A stretch of 64,000 nucleotides of DNA. It comes from Pseudomonas oryzihabitans (GTDB lineage Bacteria; Pseudomonadota; Gammaproteobacteria; Pseudomonadales; Pseudomonadaceae). Below are positions 27,284 through 36,480 of this stretch, piece after piece. The translations under genes and the position numbers were made by a program. The stretch covers positions 2,874,501 to 2,938,500 of the forward strand of contig NZ_CP013987.1 of the NCBI RefSeq assembly GCF_001518815.1, in the 5' to 3' direction. How positions within the stretch are numbered: position 1 is the first letter of the stretch; every line of letters starts with the position of its first letter. The notes beneath the pieces are model-generated. The model was not told the DNA's origin. It did no database searches and saw only the letters and a program-made list of their open reading frames with translations.

Positions 27284-27644
27284 AGGAATGCTGACTCTAA
27301 TTGATAAGCATTCTCACAACAACGGACAAACTTAACGTTTCTGGAAAGCGCGCAGCCTGGAGGATCGTGCGATGCGAGAATCCCCCCAGCAGGTCCGTGC
27401 CAGGCAGGTTCAGGAGGTATCCGAGCAGCCCGCCTATGGCTGGGGCTGGTCGCCCAGGCGGCAATACCCGCTCGTCACGGGCCACGGCCAGGGAGCGAGT
27501 CACGTCATGATCCACCCGACCACAGCGCCCCCTCCCCGCTCCGCACTAGCCAAAATTGGCACCTTTGCCGCTAAACCCTGCCTTGAGGTACGAAACTTGT
27601 AGTCCCTCGCCTACCGGCCCTTTGCTACCCAAAAGGTTTCCTAA
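27284..27644. other. Divergent intergenic region, sigma factor / AraC regulator
   Basis: 361 bases with no convincing gene. It holds the Fur-like box near its left end and, at 27549-27560, the small inverted repeat GCCAA-AA-TTGGC about 85 bases upstream of the AraC start, which could be an operator but has no supporting evidence. Short open frames here lack ribosome sites and conserved features. Confidence 0.6.
27302..27316. promoter_or_regulatory. Fur-like box upstream of the ECF sigma factor
   Basis: TGATAAGCATTCTCA matches TGATAATnATTATCA at all but two defined positions. It lies in the divergent region between the sigma factor (minus) and the AraC regulator (plus), 36 bases from the sigma-factor ATG and over 300 bases from the AraC start, so it most likely serves the sigma-factor operon. 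Confidence 0.75.
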
Positions 27645-28637
27645 ATGCACCAAGACGGCTCCGTTGCGTTACCGCCGCGCGTCCGGCATCGGTATACCGG
27701 TGACATCGACGAGCATGCGCTCTGCGTCGAGGGCTGGCACATGCAATACGATCAGCTGTCGTCGGGTCGTTTTCAGGGCGAGCTCAGCGACCTCTGGCTG
27801 GACGACCTCAGCCTGCTGCGGGATCGCTCCAACCAGGCCATGCTCAAGAGCGGCGAGGCCCAGGGGGACACCCTGACCTTCAGCCTGCCCATGCGGGACG
27901 CGGGCGCCCTGCACTGCGGCGGCCATACCCTGCACGAGGCCCAGCTGCTGGTGGCGCGTGGCGACAATCTGCCGGAGCTGCGTACTCCGGCCAATCTCGA
28001 TCTGCTCTGCATCAATCTGCAGGAAGCCGAGATGGCGCGCCTGCTGGCCTGCCAGCACAGCGCGCTCGACGTGCGCGACCTGTCCGGCTGCTATCGCCTC
28101 CCTACCGGCTGTGCCCATGGGGAGCTGGCCGCCCTGGCTCATGAACTCTTCGCCCCGGAAGCGGAGATCCAGACCTGGCTGGTTCACCCGCGTGCCCGCG
28201 CCGCCCTGCGCGACACCGTGCTGATGCACCTGCTCGATCTGCTCGACACCAGCGAACCCCACGAGCTGGCGCCCAGCGCGCGATTGCGCATGGTGCGGCG
28301 GGCGCGGGAATACGCCCTGGCCCATCCTGACCAGCCGCCCAGCATCCTGGAGCTGTGCAATCGCGTCGGCGCCAGCCGCCGCAAGCTGCAGTACTGCTTC
28401 CAGGAGACCCTGGGCATCAACCCGGTCGCCTACCTGCGCACCCTGCGCCTCAATGCGGCGCACCGCGCCCTGCGCCGGGGCGAAGGCGAATCGGTGCAGG
28501 ACGTCGCCGCCCAGTGGGGCTTCTGCCACCTCAGCCGCTTCGCCCGCGACTACCAGGCGCTGTTCGGGCAACTGCCCTCCGCCACCCTCAAGGAAGCAGC
28601 CCAGCGCCTGCCGCGCAGAAATGCTGAATCTGGCTAA
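27645..28637 (+). CDS. AraC-family transcriptional regulator
   Basis: 330 residues. The C-terminal part (about 225-320) is an AraC DNA-binding domain: the first helix-turn-helix is around ILELCNRVGASRRKLQYCFQ, followed by NPVAYLRTLRLNAAHRAL and a second helix-turn-helix around VQDVAAQWGFCHLSRFARDY with LFGQLPS. This arrangement is that of the EutR/FeaR-like group. The N-terminal half is a cupin-type sensor without a recognisable ligand motif. It lies 55 bases upstream of the outer-membrane protein, MFS and amidase genes on the same strand, so it probably regulates that cassette. A link to the siderophore locus is not supported. Confidence 0.9.
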   Translation: MHQDGSVALPPRVRHRYTGDIDEHALCVEGWHMQYDQLSSGRFQGELSDLWLDDLSLLRDRSNQAMLKSGEAQGDTLTFSLPMRDAGALHCGGHTLHEAQLLVARGDNLPELRTPANLDLLCINLQEAEMARLLACQHSALDVRDLSGCYRLPTGCAHGELAALAHELFAPEAEIQTWLVHPRARAALRDTVLMHLLDLLDTSEPHELAPSARLRMVRRAREYALAHPDQPPSILELCNRVGASRRKLQYCFQETLGINPVAYLRTLRLNAAHRALRRGEGESVQDVAAQWGFCHLSRFARDYQALFGQLPSATLKEAAQRLPRRNAESG

Positions 28638-28692
28638 CGGCGGGTAACGGCTTTCCCTCAGGCTCGACTGGCCAATAAGAAGAGGGAACTCC

Positions 28693-29619
28693 ATGAACGT
28701 TACCCGTCCGTTTCACGTCCTCGCCGTCGGCCTCGCCGCCCTGGGGATGACCGCAGCAAGCCTTGCCACCGAGAACGGCTCCCCCACCACCGCCTTCGGT
28801 GTCTACAACTTCGGCGCCGGCTTTACCCCGCCGCCCACGCCCCATGGCACCCTTGGCCTGCGTGCCAACTACTACCGGGCGACGTCCATCCGCGACAGTC
28901 ATGGCCGCGACAACGGCAACGACTTTTCCATCGATGTCCTGTCCCTGGGCCTGGCCTACCTGAAGATGACCGATACCCGGGTGCTCGGCGCCCGCTACGG
29001 CTTCGGCGGGGTGGCGCCCTTCTTCAAGATGGACGCGGACCTCACCATCAAGGCCAATGGCGTCCCGGTGTTTTCCGACAGCGCCGACCTCTTCCGCCAG
29101 GCCGATTTCCAGGTGATTCCACTGATCCTGCAGTGGGAGCCCTCGCGCAACCTGGGGGTGAACTTCTGGTTCCAGGTGCAGGCGCCCACCGGTGACTATG
29201 ACAAGAATCGGTTGGTCAATCCGGGCACCAACCACTGGACCATCTCGCCGATGCTCAACCTGAGCTACATCACCGATTCGGGCTTCGAGGTGTCGTCCAG
29301 CTTCCAGGCCGATTTCAACAGCCGCAACCACGCCACCGACTACCGCAGCGGCACGGAATACCGCCACGAATTCGCCGTGGGTCAGCACTTCGGCCCCTGG
29401 ACCGCGGGCCTGGGCGGCTACTACTACCGCCAGCTCAGCGACGACGACGCCCCCGGCCTCAGCCGCGGCAATCGTGCCCGGGTACTGGCGCTGGGCCCGG
29501 CGCTGAGCTTCTTCAAGCCTGGCCTGCCGCCGGTCTGGGTGCACCTCTACAAGGACATCGACGCCCGCAACCGCGCCGAGGGCTACACCCTCGCCGTGCG
29601 GCTCTCCCACAGCTTCTGA
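28693..29619 (+). CDS. Outer-membrane protein of the SphA / phenol-degradation MetA-like family
   Basis: 308 residues with an N-terminal signal peptide of about 26 residues ending near SLATE. The rest is rich in aromatic and alternating beta-strand residues (GVYNFGAGF, GLRANYYRA, NFWFQVQAPTGDYD) and ends in phenylalanine (RLSHSF), the usual C-terminal signature of outer-membrane barrels. Proteins of this family sit beside aromatic-compound or amide catabolic genes and are thought to form uptake channels. A good ribosome site (AGAGGGAA) precedes the ATG. It is followed after 10 bases by an MFS transporter, which suggests a two-membrane uptake route for one substrate. Confidence 0.8.
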   Translation: MNVTRPFHVLAVGLAALGMTAASLATENGSPTTAFGVYNFGAGFTPPPTPHGTLGLRANYYRATSIRDSHGRDNGNDFSIDVLSLGLAYLKMTDTRVLGARYGFGGVAPFFKMDADLTIKANGVPVFSDSADLFRQADFQVIPLILQWEPSRNLGVNFWFQVQAPTGDYDKNRLVNPGTNHWTISPMLNLSYITDSGFEVSSSFQADFNSRNHATDYRSGTEYRHEFAVGQHFGPWTAGLGGYYYRQLSDDDAPGLSRGNRARVLALGPALSFFKPGLPPVWVHLYKDIDARNRAEGYTLAVRLSHSF

Positions 29620-29629
29620 GGAATCGCGC

Positions 29630-30847
29630 ATGACACTCACAGCCTCCTCCAGCCCCACGGCCGGCCGGCGCCAGGGCGCCGTGCTCCTGCTCGGCAGTAG
29701 CCTGACCATCATGGGTTCGGTGATGGTCGCCCCGATCATTCCCAAGCTGGGCGCCGAATTCGGCCCCATCGAACCCCGCGCCGATCTGCTGATCCCCCTG
29801 GCGATGACCGGTCCCGCCCTGGCCATCGCGCTCTTCGCGCCCCTGGCCGGCTGGCTGGCCGACCGCCTGGGTCGCAAGCGCCTGCTGATCCTGGCGACGT
29901 TCTGCTACGCCCTGCTCGGCATGCTGCCGGCGCTGCTGCAGTCGCTACCGGCCATTACCCTCACCCGCCTGGTCTTCGGCCTGGCCGAGGCGGCGGTGAT
30001 GACCTGTTGCGTGACCCTGATCGCCGACTACTGGCAGGGCAGCAAGCGCCTGGCCTACGTCAACGGCCAGGTCATTGCCATCAGCCTGGTGGGCTCGCTG
30101 TTCTATGTGGTCGGCGGCGCCCTGGGCGAGCACTCCTGGCGTACGCCCTTCTACCTCTATCTGCTGCCGCTGCTGCTGGTGCCCTTCATGCTGCGACTGC
30201 TGTGGGAACCGGTCCGCGCCAAGGTCTCCATCGGCGCCGACGAAGGCCCCCAGCACAGTGCGCCGCTGCCCCTGATCGTCAATTACCTGCTGGTCTTCGC
30301 CGGCATGGTGCTCAGCGTGGTGGTGCCCATCCAGAGTCCGCTGCTGCTGGTGCAGCTGGGCATCACCTCCAGCACCCTGATCGGCGCCTCGGCGGGCCTG
30401 GGGCTGCTGGCGACCCTGGGCGGGCCGTTGCTGTGGCCGCTGCTGCGTCGCTGGTGGGGCCTGGCTGGCTGCAACGCCGTGCTGCTAGCCAGCATGGGCA
30501 TTGGCCTCTGGCTGCTGGTGAACGCCCGCAGCTATGAAGCCGTGCTGGTGGCGGTGACGGTGCATGGTCTCGGCGTCGGCATGCTGGTGCCCAACACCAT
30601 GGCACCGGTGATGGGCGCCCTGAGCGCCCGGGCGCGGGGTCGTGGCATGGGTGGCTACACCGGCTGCCTCTACCTGGGCCAGTTCGCCAGCCCCCTGGTG
30701 GTCGCCGTGATCCTGCCCTTTGCCGGCGATCTGCACCTGGCCATCCGCGCCCTGGCCAGCGCCGCCCTGGTCGCCGCACTCGCCTGGGCCGCCGTCGGCC
30801 TGCTGCGGCGCAAGGCCGCCCTGCCGACCCCGTCGCGCTCTTCCTGA
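29630..30847 (+). CDS. MFS transporter
   Basis: 405 residues with about 12 hydrophobic segments. The MFS loop 2-3 motif is visible as GWLADRLGRKRLL near residues 74-86. The N-terminus SSLTIMGSVMVAPIIPKLGAEF resembles drug/metabolite proton antiporter-type MFS proteins. It lies in one operon between the outer-membrane protein and the amidase, with a GAGGAA ribosome site, which favours import or export of the amidase substrate or product. The substrate cannot be read from sequence. Confidence 0.88.
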   Translation: MTLTASSSPTAGRRQGAVLLLGSSLTIMGSVMVAPIIPKLGAEFGPIEPRADLLIPLAMTGPALAIALFAPLAGWLADRLGRKRLLILATFCYALLGMLPALLQSLPAITLTRLVFGLAEAAVMTCCVTLIADYWQGSKRLAYVNGQVIAISLVGSLFYVVGGALGEHSWRTPFYLYLLPLLLVPFMLRLLWEPVRAKVSIGADEGPQHSAPLPLIVNYLLVFAGMVLSVVVPIQSPLLLVQLGITSSTLIGASAGLGLLATLGGPLLWPLLRRWWGLAGCNAVLLASMGIGLWLLVNARSYEAVLVAVTVHGLGVGMLVPNTMAPVMGALSARARGRGMGGYTGCLYLGQFASPLVVAVILPFAGDLHLAIRALASAALVAALAWAAVGLLRRKAALPTPSRSS

Positions 30848-30867
30848 ATTCTGCTCGAGGATCTCCC

Positions 30868-32325
30868 ATGCATAGCCTGCAACCCCTGCTGGACACCCAA
30901 GATGGCCACGGCCTGGCAACGCTGTTGCGACAAAAAGAAATCACTGCCAGCGAATTGCTCGAAGCCGTCATCGACCGCCTGGACACCGTGGAGCCCGACC
31001 TCAATGCCGTGAGCGAACGGCTATACGACCAGGCCCGTGCAGCCGCCAAGGTACCGCTCGACCTGTCAGCGCCCTTCGCCGGGGTACCGACCCTGGTCAA
31101 AGACCTCTTCACCCCGCTGGCCGGTGCCCGCATGACCAATGGCTCCCTGGCCCTGGGCGAAGCCCGACCGGATTTCGACTGCGAACTGGTGACCCGCCTG
31201 CGCCAGGCCGGTTGCCTGTTCGTCGGCACCACCACCTCACCGGAATTCGGCACCTCCTACAGCACCGAGTCCCGCCGCTTTGGCGCCACCGCCAATCCCT
31301 GGAATCGCGTCCACAGTGCCGGGGGATCGAGTGGCGGCGCGGCAGCCCTGGTCGCCGCGCGGGTGGTGCCCTTCGCCCATGGCAACGACGGCGGTGGCTC
31401 GCTGCGGGTGCCGGCGTCCTGCTGCGGGATCTTCGGCCTCAAGCCCAGCCGTGGTCGGATGCCTTCCGGGCCCATGGTCGGTGAAGGCTGGGCCGGTATG
31501 GGCACACCCCATGCCATGAGCCTGTCGGTGCGCGACAACGCCTTGCTGCTGGATGCCACCGCCGGTGCCGATCTCGGCGCGCCCTATGCCGCACCGGCCC
31601 ACGACGTCCCCTTCGCCAGCCTGCTGGAGCGCGATCCGCGCCCCCTGCGCATCGCCCTGGTCGAGCATCTGGCGCCCTGGCCCAGCGGACCCGACGCCCT
31701 GGACGCGGTGCGCCACACCGCCCGGCTGTGCGAAAGCCTCGGCCACCACGTCGAGCCCGCGACCCTGCCAGTGGATCTGCCAGGCTTTCTCGACCAGGTC
31801 TTCGACATCATCGGCCCCAGCACCCGCCACTACCTGCAGGTCCTTGGCGCCCTGCGCGGCGCCCCGGTCAGCGACGAGGAGCTGGATGCCCGCACGCGGG
31901 TGATCCTGCGCGAGCGGGGCGATATCCCGGCCCATCGCTATGCCGCCGCGGTGGAGGGCCTGCATGCCCTGGGCCGGACCCTGGCGCGCTTTCTCACCGA
32001 CTACGATGTGATCCTCACCCCCACCCTGACCCGCGAACCGCCACGCCTGGGCGAGCTGGACGGCGGGCACGAGGAACGCCCGCTGGCCGAGGCCATCGCC
32101 GCCTTCCACAGCTATTCCCCCTTCACCGCTCTGTTCAACGCCAGCGGCCAGCCGGCAATGTCGGTACCCCTGTGGTGGACCGCCAATGGCCTGCCCCTGG
32201 GCAGCCATTTCGCCGCTCGCTTTGGCGAGGAAGGTACCCTGCTGGCCCTGGCCGCCCAGCTGGAGCGCGCCCAGCCCTGGGCCGGACGGCGGCCGCCGCT
32301 GTGTGGAATCCTGCGACCGGCTTGA
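30868..32325 (+). CDS. Amidase (amidase-signature family)
   Basis: 485 residues. The Ser-cisSer-Lys catalytic machinery is visible: Lys near residue 77 in TLVKDLF, the glycine/serine loop HSAGGSSGGAAALVA near 149-162, and the nucleophile region GNDGGGSLRVP near 172-182, followed by GLKPSRGR. These enzymes hydrolyse C-N amide bonds; GatA is a relative, but no gatB or gatC lies nearby, so this is a free-standing catabolic amidase. It is the last gene of the AraC-controlled cassette. Substrate unknown; an arylamide or acylamide is plausible given the outer-membrane partner. Confidence 0.9.
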   Translation: MHSLQPLLDTQDGHGLATLLRQKEITASELLEAVIDRLDTVEPDLNAVSERLYDQARAAAKVPLDLSAPFAGVPTLVKDLFTPLAGARMTNGSLALGEARPDFDCELVTRLRQAGCLFVGTTTSPEFGTSYSTESRRFGATANPWNRVHSAGGSSGGAAALVAARVVPFAHGNDGGGSLRVPASCCGIFGLKPSRGRMPSGPMVGEGWAGMGTPHAMSLSVRDNALLLDATAGADLGAPYAAPAHDVPFASLLERDPRPLRIALVEHLAPWPSGPDALDAVRHTARLCESLGHHVEPATLPVDLPGFLDQVFDIIGPSTRHYLQVLGALRGAPVSDEELDARTRVILRERGDIPAHRYAAAVEGLHALGRTLARFLTDYDVILTPTLTREPPRLGELDGGHEERPLAEAIAAFHSYSPFTALFNASGQPAMSVPLWWTANGLPLGSHFAARFGEEGTLLALAAQLERAQPWAGRRPPLCGILRPA

Positions 32326-32366
32326 GGCTTGGGAGCGGCAGGACAGACGTACAGCGGAGTGCATAA

Positions 32367-32416
32367 GAAGCGGGCGATGGGCATCACATTGCAGCGATAA
32401 TCCTATCGCCCGCTTC
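32367..32416. repeat. 12-base perfect inverted repeat downstream of the amidase
   Basis: GAAGCGGGCGAT at 32367-32378 is repeated as its exact reverse complement at 32405-32416, separated by 26 bases. It lies between the amidase stop and the hybrid kinase start. It could end amidase transcription as a hairpin, although no U-run follows. Confidence 0.6.
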
Positions 32417-32544
32417 GCTTGGCGGGTCGTTATACTGGCCGGGCACGGCGCGCGACGGACGCTTCCAGTGCTCGGCCTAAAGGCGCCCGCCTGTCGCTCG
32501 CCATTTTCCCTGCTGTCTGGGCGGGGCAACGTACGAGTGGCCCG

Positions 32545-35007
32545 ATGAGCTCCCTGACCTCGACCCCAATTCCTTCGTACGTCCTCGCCGACGACCTTGA
32601 TCTCGTCGCCGAGATCGCCGCTGTACCCAGGATTCTGGCAGCGATATGCCAGCTGACCGGCATGGGCTTCGCGGCCGTCGCCCGGGTGACCGATGACCGC
32701 TGGATCGCCTGCAGCACCCTCGACCACATCAATTTCGGTCTCGCGCCTGGCGGGGAGCTGGTGGTCAAGTCGACGATCTGCGATGAGATCCGCGACCACC
32801 GCCAGCTCGTGGTGATCGATGACGTGCAGCAGGATGCGCTTTACCGCGACCACCACACGCCCCGGCAGTATGGTTTCCGCAGCTACATTTCCGTCCCCAT
32901 CGTGCTGGACGACGGTTCCTTCTTCGGCACCCTGTGCGCCATAGACCCCGAACCCGCCCGACCGAGTCGCCCCGAAGTCCTCACGAGCTTCGAGCTGTTC
33001 GCCAGCATGATCGCGCTGGAGATCGCGGCGCAGCGGCGCTTCGTCGCGGCGCGCAACGTGCTGCACAGCGAGGCCTTCTCCCGCAGTCTGCTCAAGGCCA
33101 GCCTGGACTGCGTGAAGGTGCTGTCCACCGATGGCCACATCGAATTCGTCAACGCCCAGGGCCTGGAACTCATCCAGCTCCACACCGAGGATCAGGTCCT
33201 GGGGCAGGAATATGCCGCGCTATGGCCGGAAGACGAACGTTGGAAGATCCGCAAGGCCGTCGAACAGGCCGGCCAGGGGCAGGCGACCCGGGTCGAGGGC
33301 TTCTGCCCGACCTCCCAGGGGGAGCCGCGCTGGTGGGAGGTGTCCTGCTCGCCCTTCGAGGTGGCGGGCACCCGGCACCCCAAGATCGTCTGCATCTCGC
33401 GCGACATCAGCAGGCGTGTCCTTGCGGATCAGGCGCTCCAGGCCCGGGCCGAGGCCATCTCCGCCCTCAATGACGACCTGGAACGCCAGGTTTCGGCGCG
33501 CACCGCCGAGCGTGATCAGATCTGGAGGTGCTCCAACGATCCCCTCTGCGTGGCGAGCCTCGACGGCTTCTTCCTCAGCCTCAACCCGGCCTGGGTAGTG
33601 ACCCTGGACTGGACGATCAGCGAACTCAAGGCCCAGCCGCTGATGGCCCTCGTCCACACCGACGACCTGACGGCCACCCGCCAGGCGTTCTGGAAGCTGC
33701 AGCAGGGGACGCCGCTGGTCAGCTTCGAGAACCGTTATCGCCATCGCGACGGCTCCTACCGCTGGCTGTCCTGGAATGCCGTGCGCAGCGATGACCTCAT
33801 CTACGCTACGGTGCGCGACGTGTCCCACCAACGGCAGCAGGCGCTGGACCTGGCGACGGCCGAGGATGCCCTGCGGCAATCGCAGAAGATGGAGGCCATC
33901 GGTCAGCTCACCGGTGGGGTGGCCCATGACTTCAACAACCTGCTGACCGTCATCAAGTCGTCCTGCGACCTGCTCAAGCGACCCAACCTGAGCGAGGAGC
34001 GACGCGACCGCTACATCGGTGCGATTTCCACCACCATCGACCGGGCGGCGAAGTTGACGGGTCAGTTGCTGGCTTTCGCCCGGCGCCAGGCGCTCACCCC
34101 CGAGGTATTTTCGGCAAGCTCGAACGTCCAGGCCCTGAACGACATGCTGGGGACGTTGCTGGGCTCGCGGATCAGCGTCGCGCTCGACCTGCCCGATCAT
34201 CCCTGCCTGGTCTACGCCGATCCCGGCCAGTTCGATACCGCCCTGGTGAACATGGTGGTCAATGCCCGCGACGCCATGGACGGCGCGGGCCAGCTGACCA
34301 TAGCCGTCACGACGGTCGAGGCAATTCCGGAGAGCCCCTCACACGCCGCCCTGGCGATTCCAGCGATAGTCATCTCGATCACCGACACCGGCAGCGGCAT
34401 CGCCCGAGAGCACCTCGCACAGATCTTCGAACCCTTCTTCACCACCAAGCGGGTCGGTCAGGGCACGGGGCTGGGCCTGAGTCAGGTGTTTGGCTTCATC
34501 AAGCAATCCGGCGGCGAAATCCGGGTAGCGAGCGAAGTCGGCCGCGGCACCACCTTTCAGCTCTACCTGCCGCGGGCGACCAGTGCGGTGCAGCCCCTGG
34601 CGGCGAACGAAACCCTGGCCGTGGCCGATGGACGAGGCACCTCGGTCCTGGTGGTGGAAGACAATCCCGACGTCGGCACCTTCGCGGCAGACTCGTTGCG
34701 GGATCTGGGCTATCACCCCGTCCTGGCCCCCAACGCCGAGGCGGCCCTGATCCTGCTCGCGGAAAGGCCAGAGCACTACGACGTGGTCTTTTCGGATGTG
34801 GTCATGCCTGGCATGGGCGGCCTCGCCCTCGCCATCGAAATCAGACGGCTGTATCGCAGCCTGCCCATTCTGCTGACCTCCGGCTACAGCCATGTCCTGG
34901 CAACCAACGGCGCCCAGGGGTTCGAGCTGATCCACAAGCCCTATTCGGTGGAAGAGCTGTCGCGCCGCCTGCAGAAGATTCTGGAGGACGCCGCGGCTCA
35001 CCGTTGA
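32545..35007 (+). CDS. Hybrid sensor histidine kinase (GAF-PAS-PAS-HisKA-HATPase-REC)
   Basis: 820 residues from ATG at 32545; an upstream in-frame start at 32419 would add a low-complexity tail. No membrane segment is seen, so it is cytoplasmic. Order: GAF domain (about 15-175), PAS (190-310), PAS with PAC (330-445), phosphoacceptor helix with His near 461 (AHDFNNLLTVI), ATPase with N box LVNMVVNARDAMDGAG, G boxes ITDTGSGIA and GQGTGLGLS, and a C-terminal receiver with Asp near 751 (FSDVVMPGMGG). A short coiled region (ALQARAEAISALNDDLERQV) links the PAS domains. No partner regulator is adjacent, so it is an orphan. The GAF domain resembles those of photosensory or redox kinases, but the usual bilin cysteine is not evident. 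Confidence 0.9.
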   Translation: MSSLTSTPIPSYVLADDLDLVAEIAAVPRILAAICQLTGMGFAAVARVTDDRWIACSTLDHINFGLAPGGELVVKSTICDEIRDHRQLVVIDDVQQDALYRDHHTPRQYGFRSYISVPIVLDDGSFFGTLCAIDPEPARPSRPEVLTSFELFASMIALEIAAQRRFVAARNVLHSEAFSRSLLKASLDCVKVLSTDGHIEFVNAQGLELIQLHTEDQVLGQEYAALWPEDERWKIRKAVEQAGQGQATRVEGFCPTSQGEPRWWEVSCSPFEVAGTRHPKIVCISRDISRRVLADQALQARAEAISALNDDLERQVSARTAERDQIWRCSNDPLCVASLDGFFLSLNPAWVVTLDWTISELKAQPLMALVHTDDLTATRQAFWKLQQGTPLVSFENRYRHRDGSYRWLSWNAVRSDDLIYATVRDVSHQRQQALDLATAEDALRQSQKMEAIGQLTGGVAHDFNNLLTVIKSSCDLLKRPNLSEERRDRYIGAISTTIDRAAKLTGQLLAFARRQALTPEVFSASSNVQALNDMLGTLLGSRISVALDLPDHPCLVYADPGQFDTALVNMVVNARDAMDGAGQLTIAVTTVEAIPESPSHAALAIPAIVISITDTGSGIAREHLAQIFEPFFTTKRVGQGTGLGLSQVFGFIKQSGGEIRVASEVGRGTTFQLYLPRATSAVQPLAANETLAVADGRGTSVLVVEDNPDVGTFAADSLRDLGYHPVLAPNAEAALILLAERPEHYDVVFSDVVMPGMGGLALAIEIRRLYRSLPILLTSGYSHVLATNGAQGFELIHKPYSVEELSRRLQKILEDAAAHR

Positions 35008-35214
35008 CCCGCGCAAGGCAGACCTCGCCGCCGCACCCGGTGTCGTCTGCGGCGGATGCGGCATGGCGGGGTTCCTTGCCTTTCCTGTCCGGTCAGCTCC
35101 GGCGACCGGGTAGCGACCGGTGGCGCGACGGCGGCCATCCACCCGGCTCGACCGATCGGGTAACATGCGCCGCCGCGGGCCAGTGACCCGCTGTCAGTAG
35201 GCGAGGAGTTCAGC

Positions 35215-36402
35215 GTGTTCGATACCCAGGTCATCATCATCGGTGCCGGCGCCGCAGGTTTGATGTGCGCCCTGAGCGCCGCCGCGCGCGGCCGCCGGGT
35301 GCTGGTAATCGACCATGCCAACAAGGCCGGCAAGAAGATCCTCATGTCCGGCGGTGGCCGCTGCAACTTCACCAATCTCTATTGCGAGCCCGCCAACTTC
35401 CTCTCGCAGAATGCGCATTTCTGCAAATCGGCGCTGGCCCGCTTCACCCAATGGGACTTCATCGCCCTGGTGGCCAAGCATGGGGTGCCCTATCACGAGA
35501 AGAAGCTCGGCCAGCTGTTCTGCGACAACAAGGCCAGCGACATCCTTGCCCTGCTGCTGGACGAGTGCGAACAGGGCGGCGTCGATATCCGCCTCGATAC
35601 CTCGGTGCAGGAGATCGCCCGCCTCGACCCGGGTGGCTACCAGCTGCAGACCAGCCTGGGCCCGGTGCGCGGCGAGTCCCTGGTGATCGCCACCGGCGGC
35701 CTGTCGATCCCGACCCTGGGCGCTACCGGCTTCGGCTATCAGGTCGCCCGCCAGTTCGGCCATCAGCTCCTGCCCACCCGGGCCGGCCTGGTGCCCTTCA
35801 CCGTCACCGATCCCCAGCTGAAGGAGTTCTGCAGCGCCCTGTCCGGCACGGCGGTGGAAGACTGCCGGATCAGCTGCAACGGCCAGAGCTTCGTCGAGAA
35901 TCTGCTGTTCACCCATCGCGGCCTCAGCGGTCCGGCGATCCTGCAGATCTCTTCCTACTGGCAACCGGGCGATACGCTCAGCATCGACCTGCTGCCTCAT
36001 CTCGACCTGGTGCAGTGGCTCGCCGAGCAGCGCCAGGCGCGCCCCAACAGCGAACTCAAGACGCTGCTGGGCGAGCTGTTCACCAAGAAGATGGCCACCC
36101 TGCTCGCCGACAGCTGGTTCCAGTCCAGGCCGCTCAAGCAGTACACCCCCGAAGAACTCAAGGCCATCGCCGCGCGGTTGCACGACTGGCGACTGGTCCC
36201 GGCGGGCACCGAGGGCTATCGCACCGCCGAGGTCACCCTGGGCGGCGTCGACACCCGCGAGGTCTCGTCCAAGACCCTGGAGTCGCTCAAGTCACCTGGC
36301 CTGTACTTCATCGGTGAGGTGCTGGATGTCACCGGCCACCTGGGCGGCTTCAACTTCCAGTGGGCCTGGGCCTCGGGTTACGCGGCGGCGCAATACGTCT
36401 AA
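35215..36402 (+). CDS. NAD(P)/FAD-dependent oxidoreductase, HI0933/YhiN family
   Basis: 395 residues starting at GTG with GAGGAG just upstream. The dinucleotide-binding motif VIIIGAGAAGLMCALSAA is at residues 5-22, followed by the family signature SGGGRCNFTN near residue 44, and ATGGLSIPTLGATG near 155. The C-terminal FAD-contact region is GEVLDVTGHLGGFNFQWAW. The family is widespread and its physiological substrate is largely unknown; BaiN, a relative, has been linked to bile-acid reduction in gut anaerobes, which is not relevant here. Single gene, no operon partners. Confidence 0.92.
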   Translation: MFDTQVIIIGAGAAGLMCALSAAARGRRVLVIDHANKAGKKILMSGGGRCNFTNLYCEPANFLSQNAHFCKSALARFTQWDFIALVAKHGVPYHEKKLGQLFCDNKASDILALLLDECEQGGVDIRLDTSVQEIARLDPGGYQLQTSLGPVRGESLVIATGGLSIPTLGATGFGYQVARQFGHQLLPTRAGLVPFTVTDPQLKEFCSALSGTAVEDCRISCNGQSFVENLLFTHRGLSGPAILQISSYWQPGDTLSIDLLPHLDLVQWLAEQRQARPNSELKTLLGELFTKKMATLLADSWFQSRPLKQYTPEELKAIAARLHDWRLVPAGTEGYRTAEVTLGGVDTREVSSKTLESLKSPGLYFIGEVLDVTGHLGGFNFQWAWASGYAAAQYV

Positions 36403-36480
36403 CCCAGGGATCACCACCAAGGTGCTTTGCCTGCGCTGGGCACACCGCCGCGCCGAACGTTCCGCCGTCTATGCAAGGAC

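Noticed and set aside
27549-27560. GCCAA-AA-TTGGC palindrome as an AraC-regulator operator
   Set aside because: Short, single copy, and AraC proteins usually bind direct repeats; kept only as a note in the intergenic entry.
31237-33183. 648-residue minus-strand open frame
   Set aside because: It lies antisense to the amidase and the hybrid kinase, both with clear domains; a shadow of codon bias.
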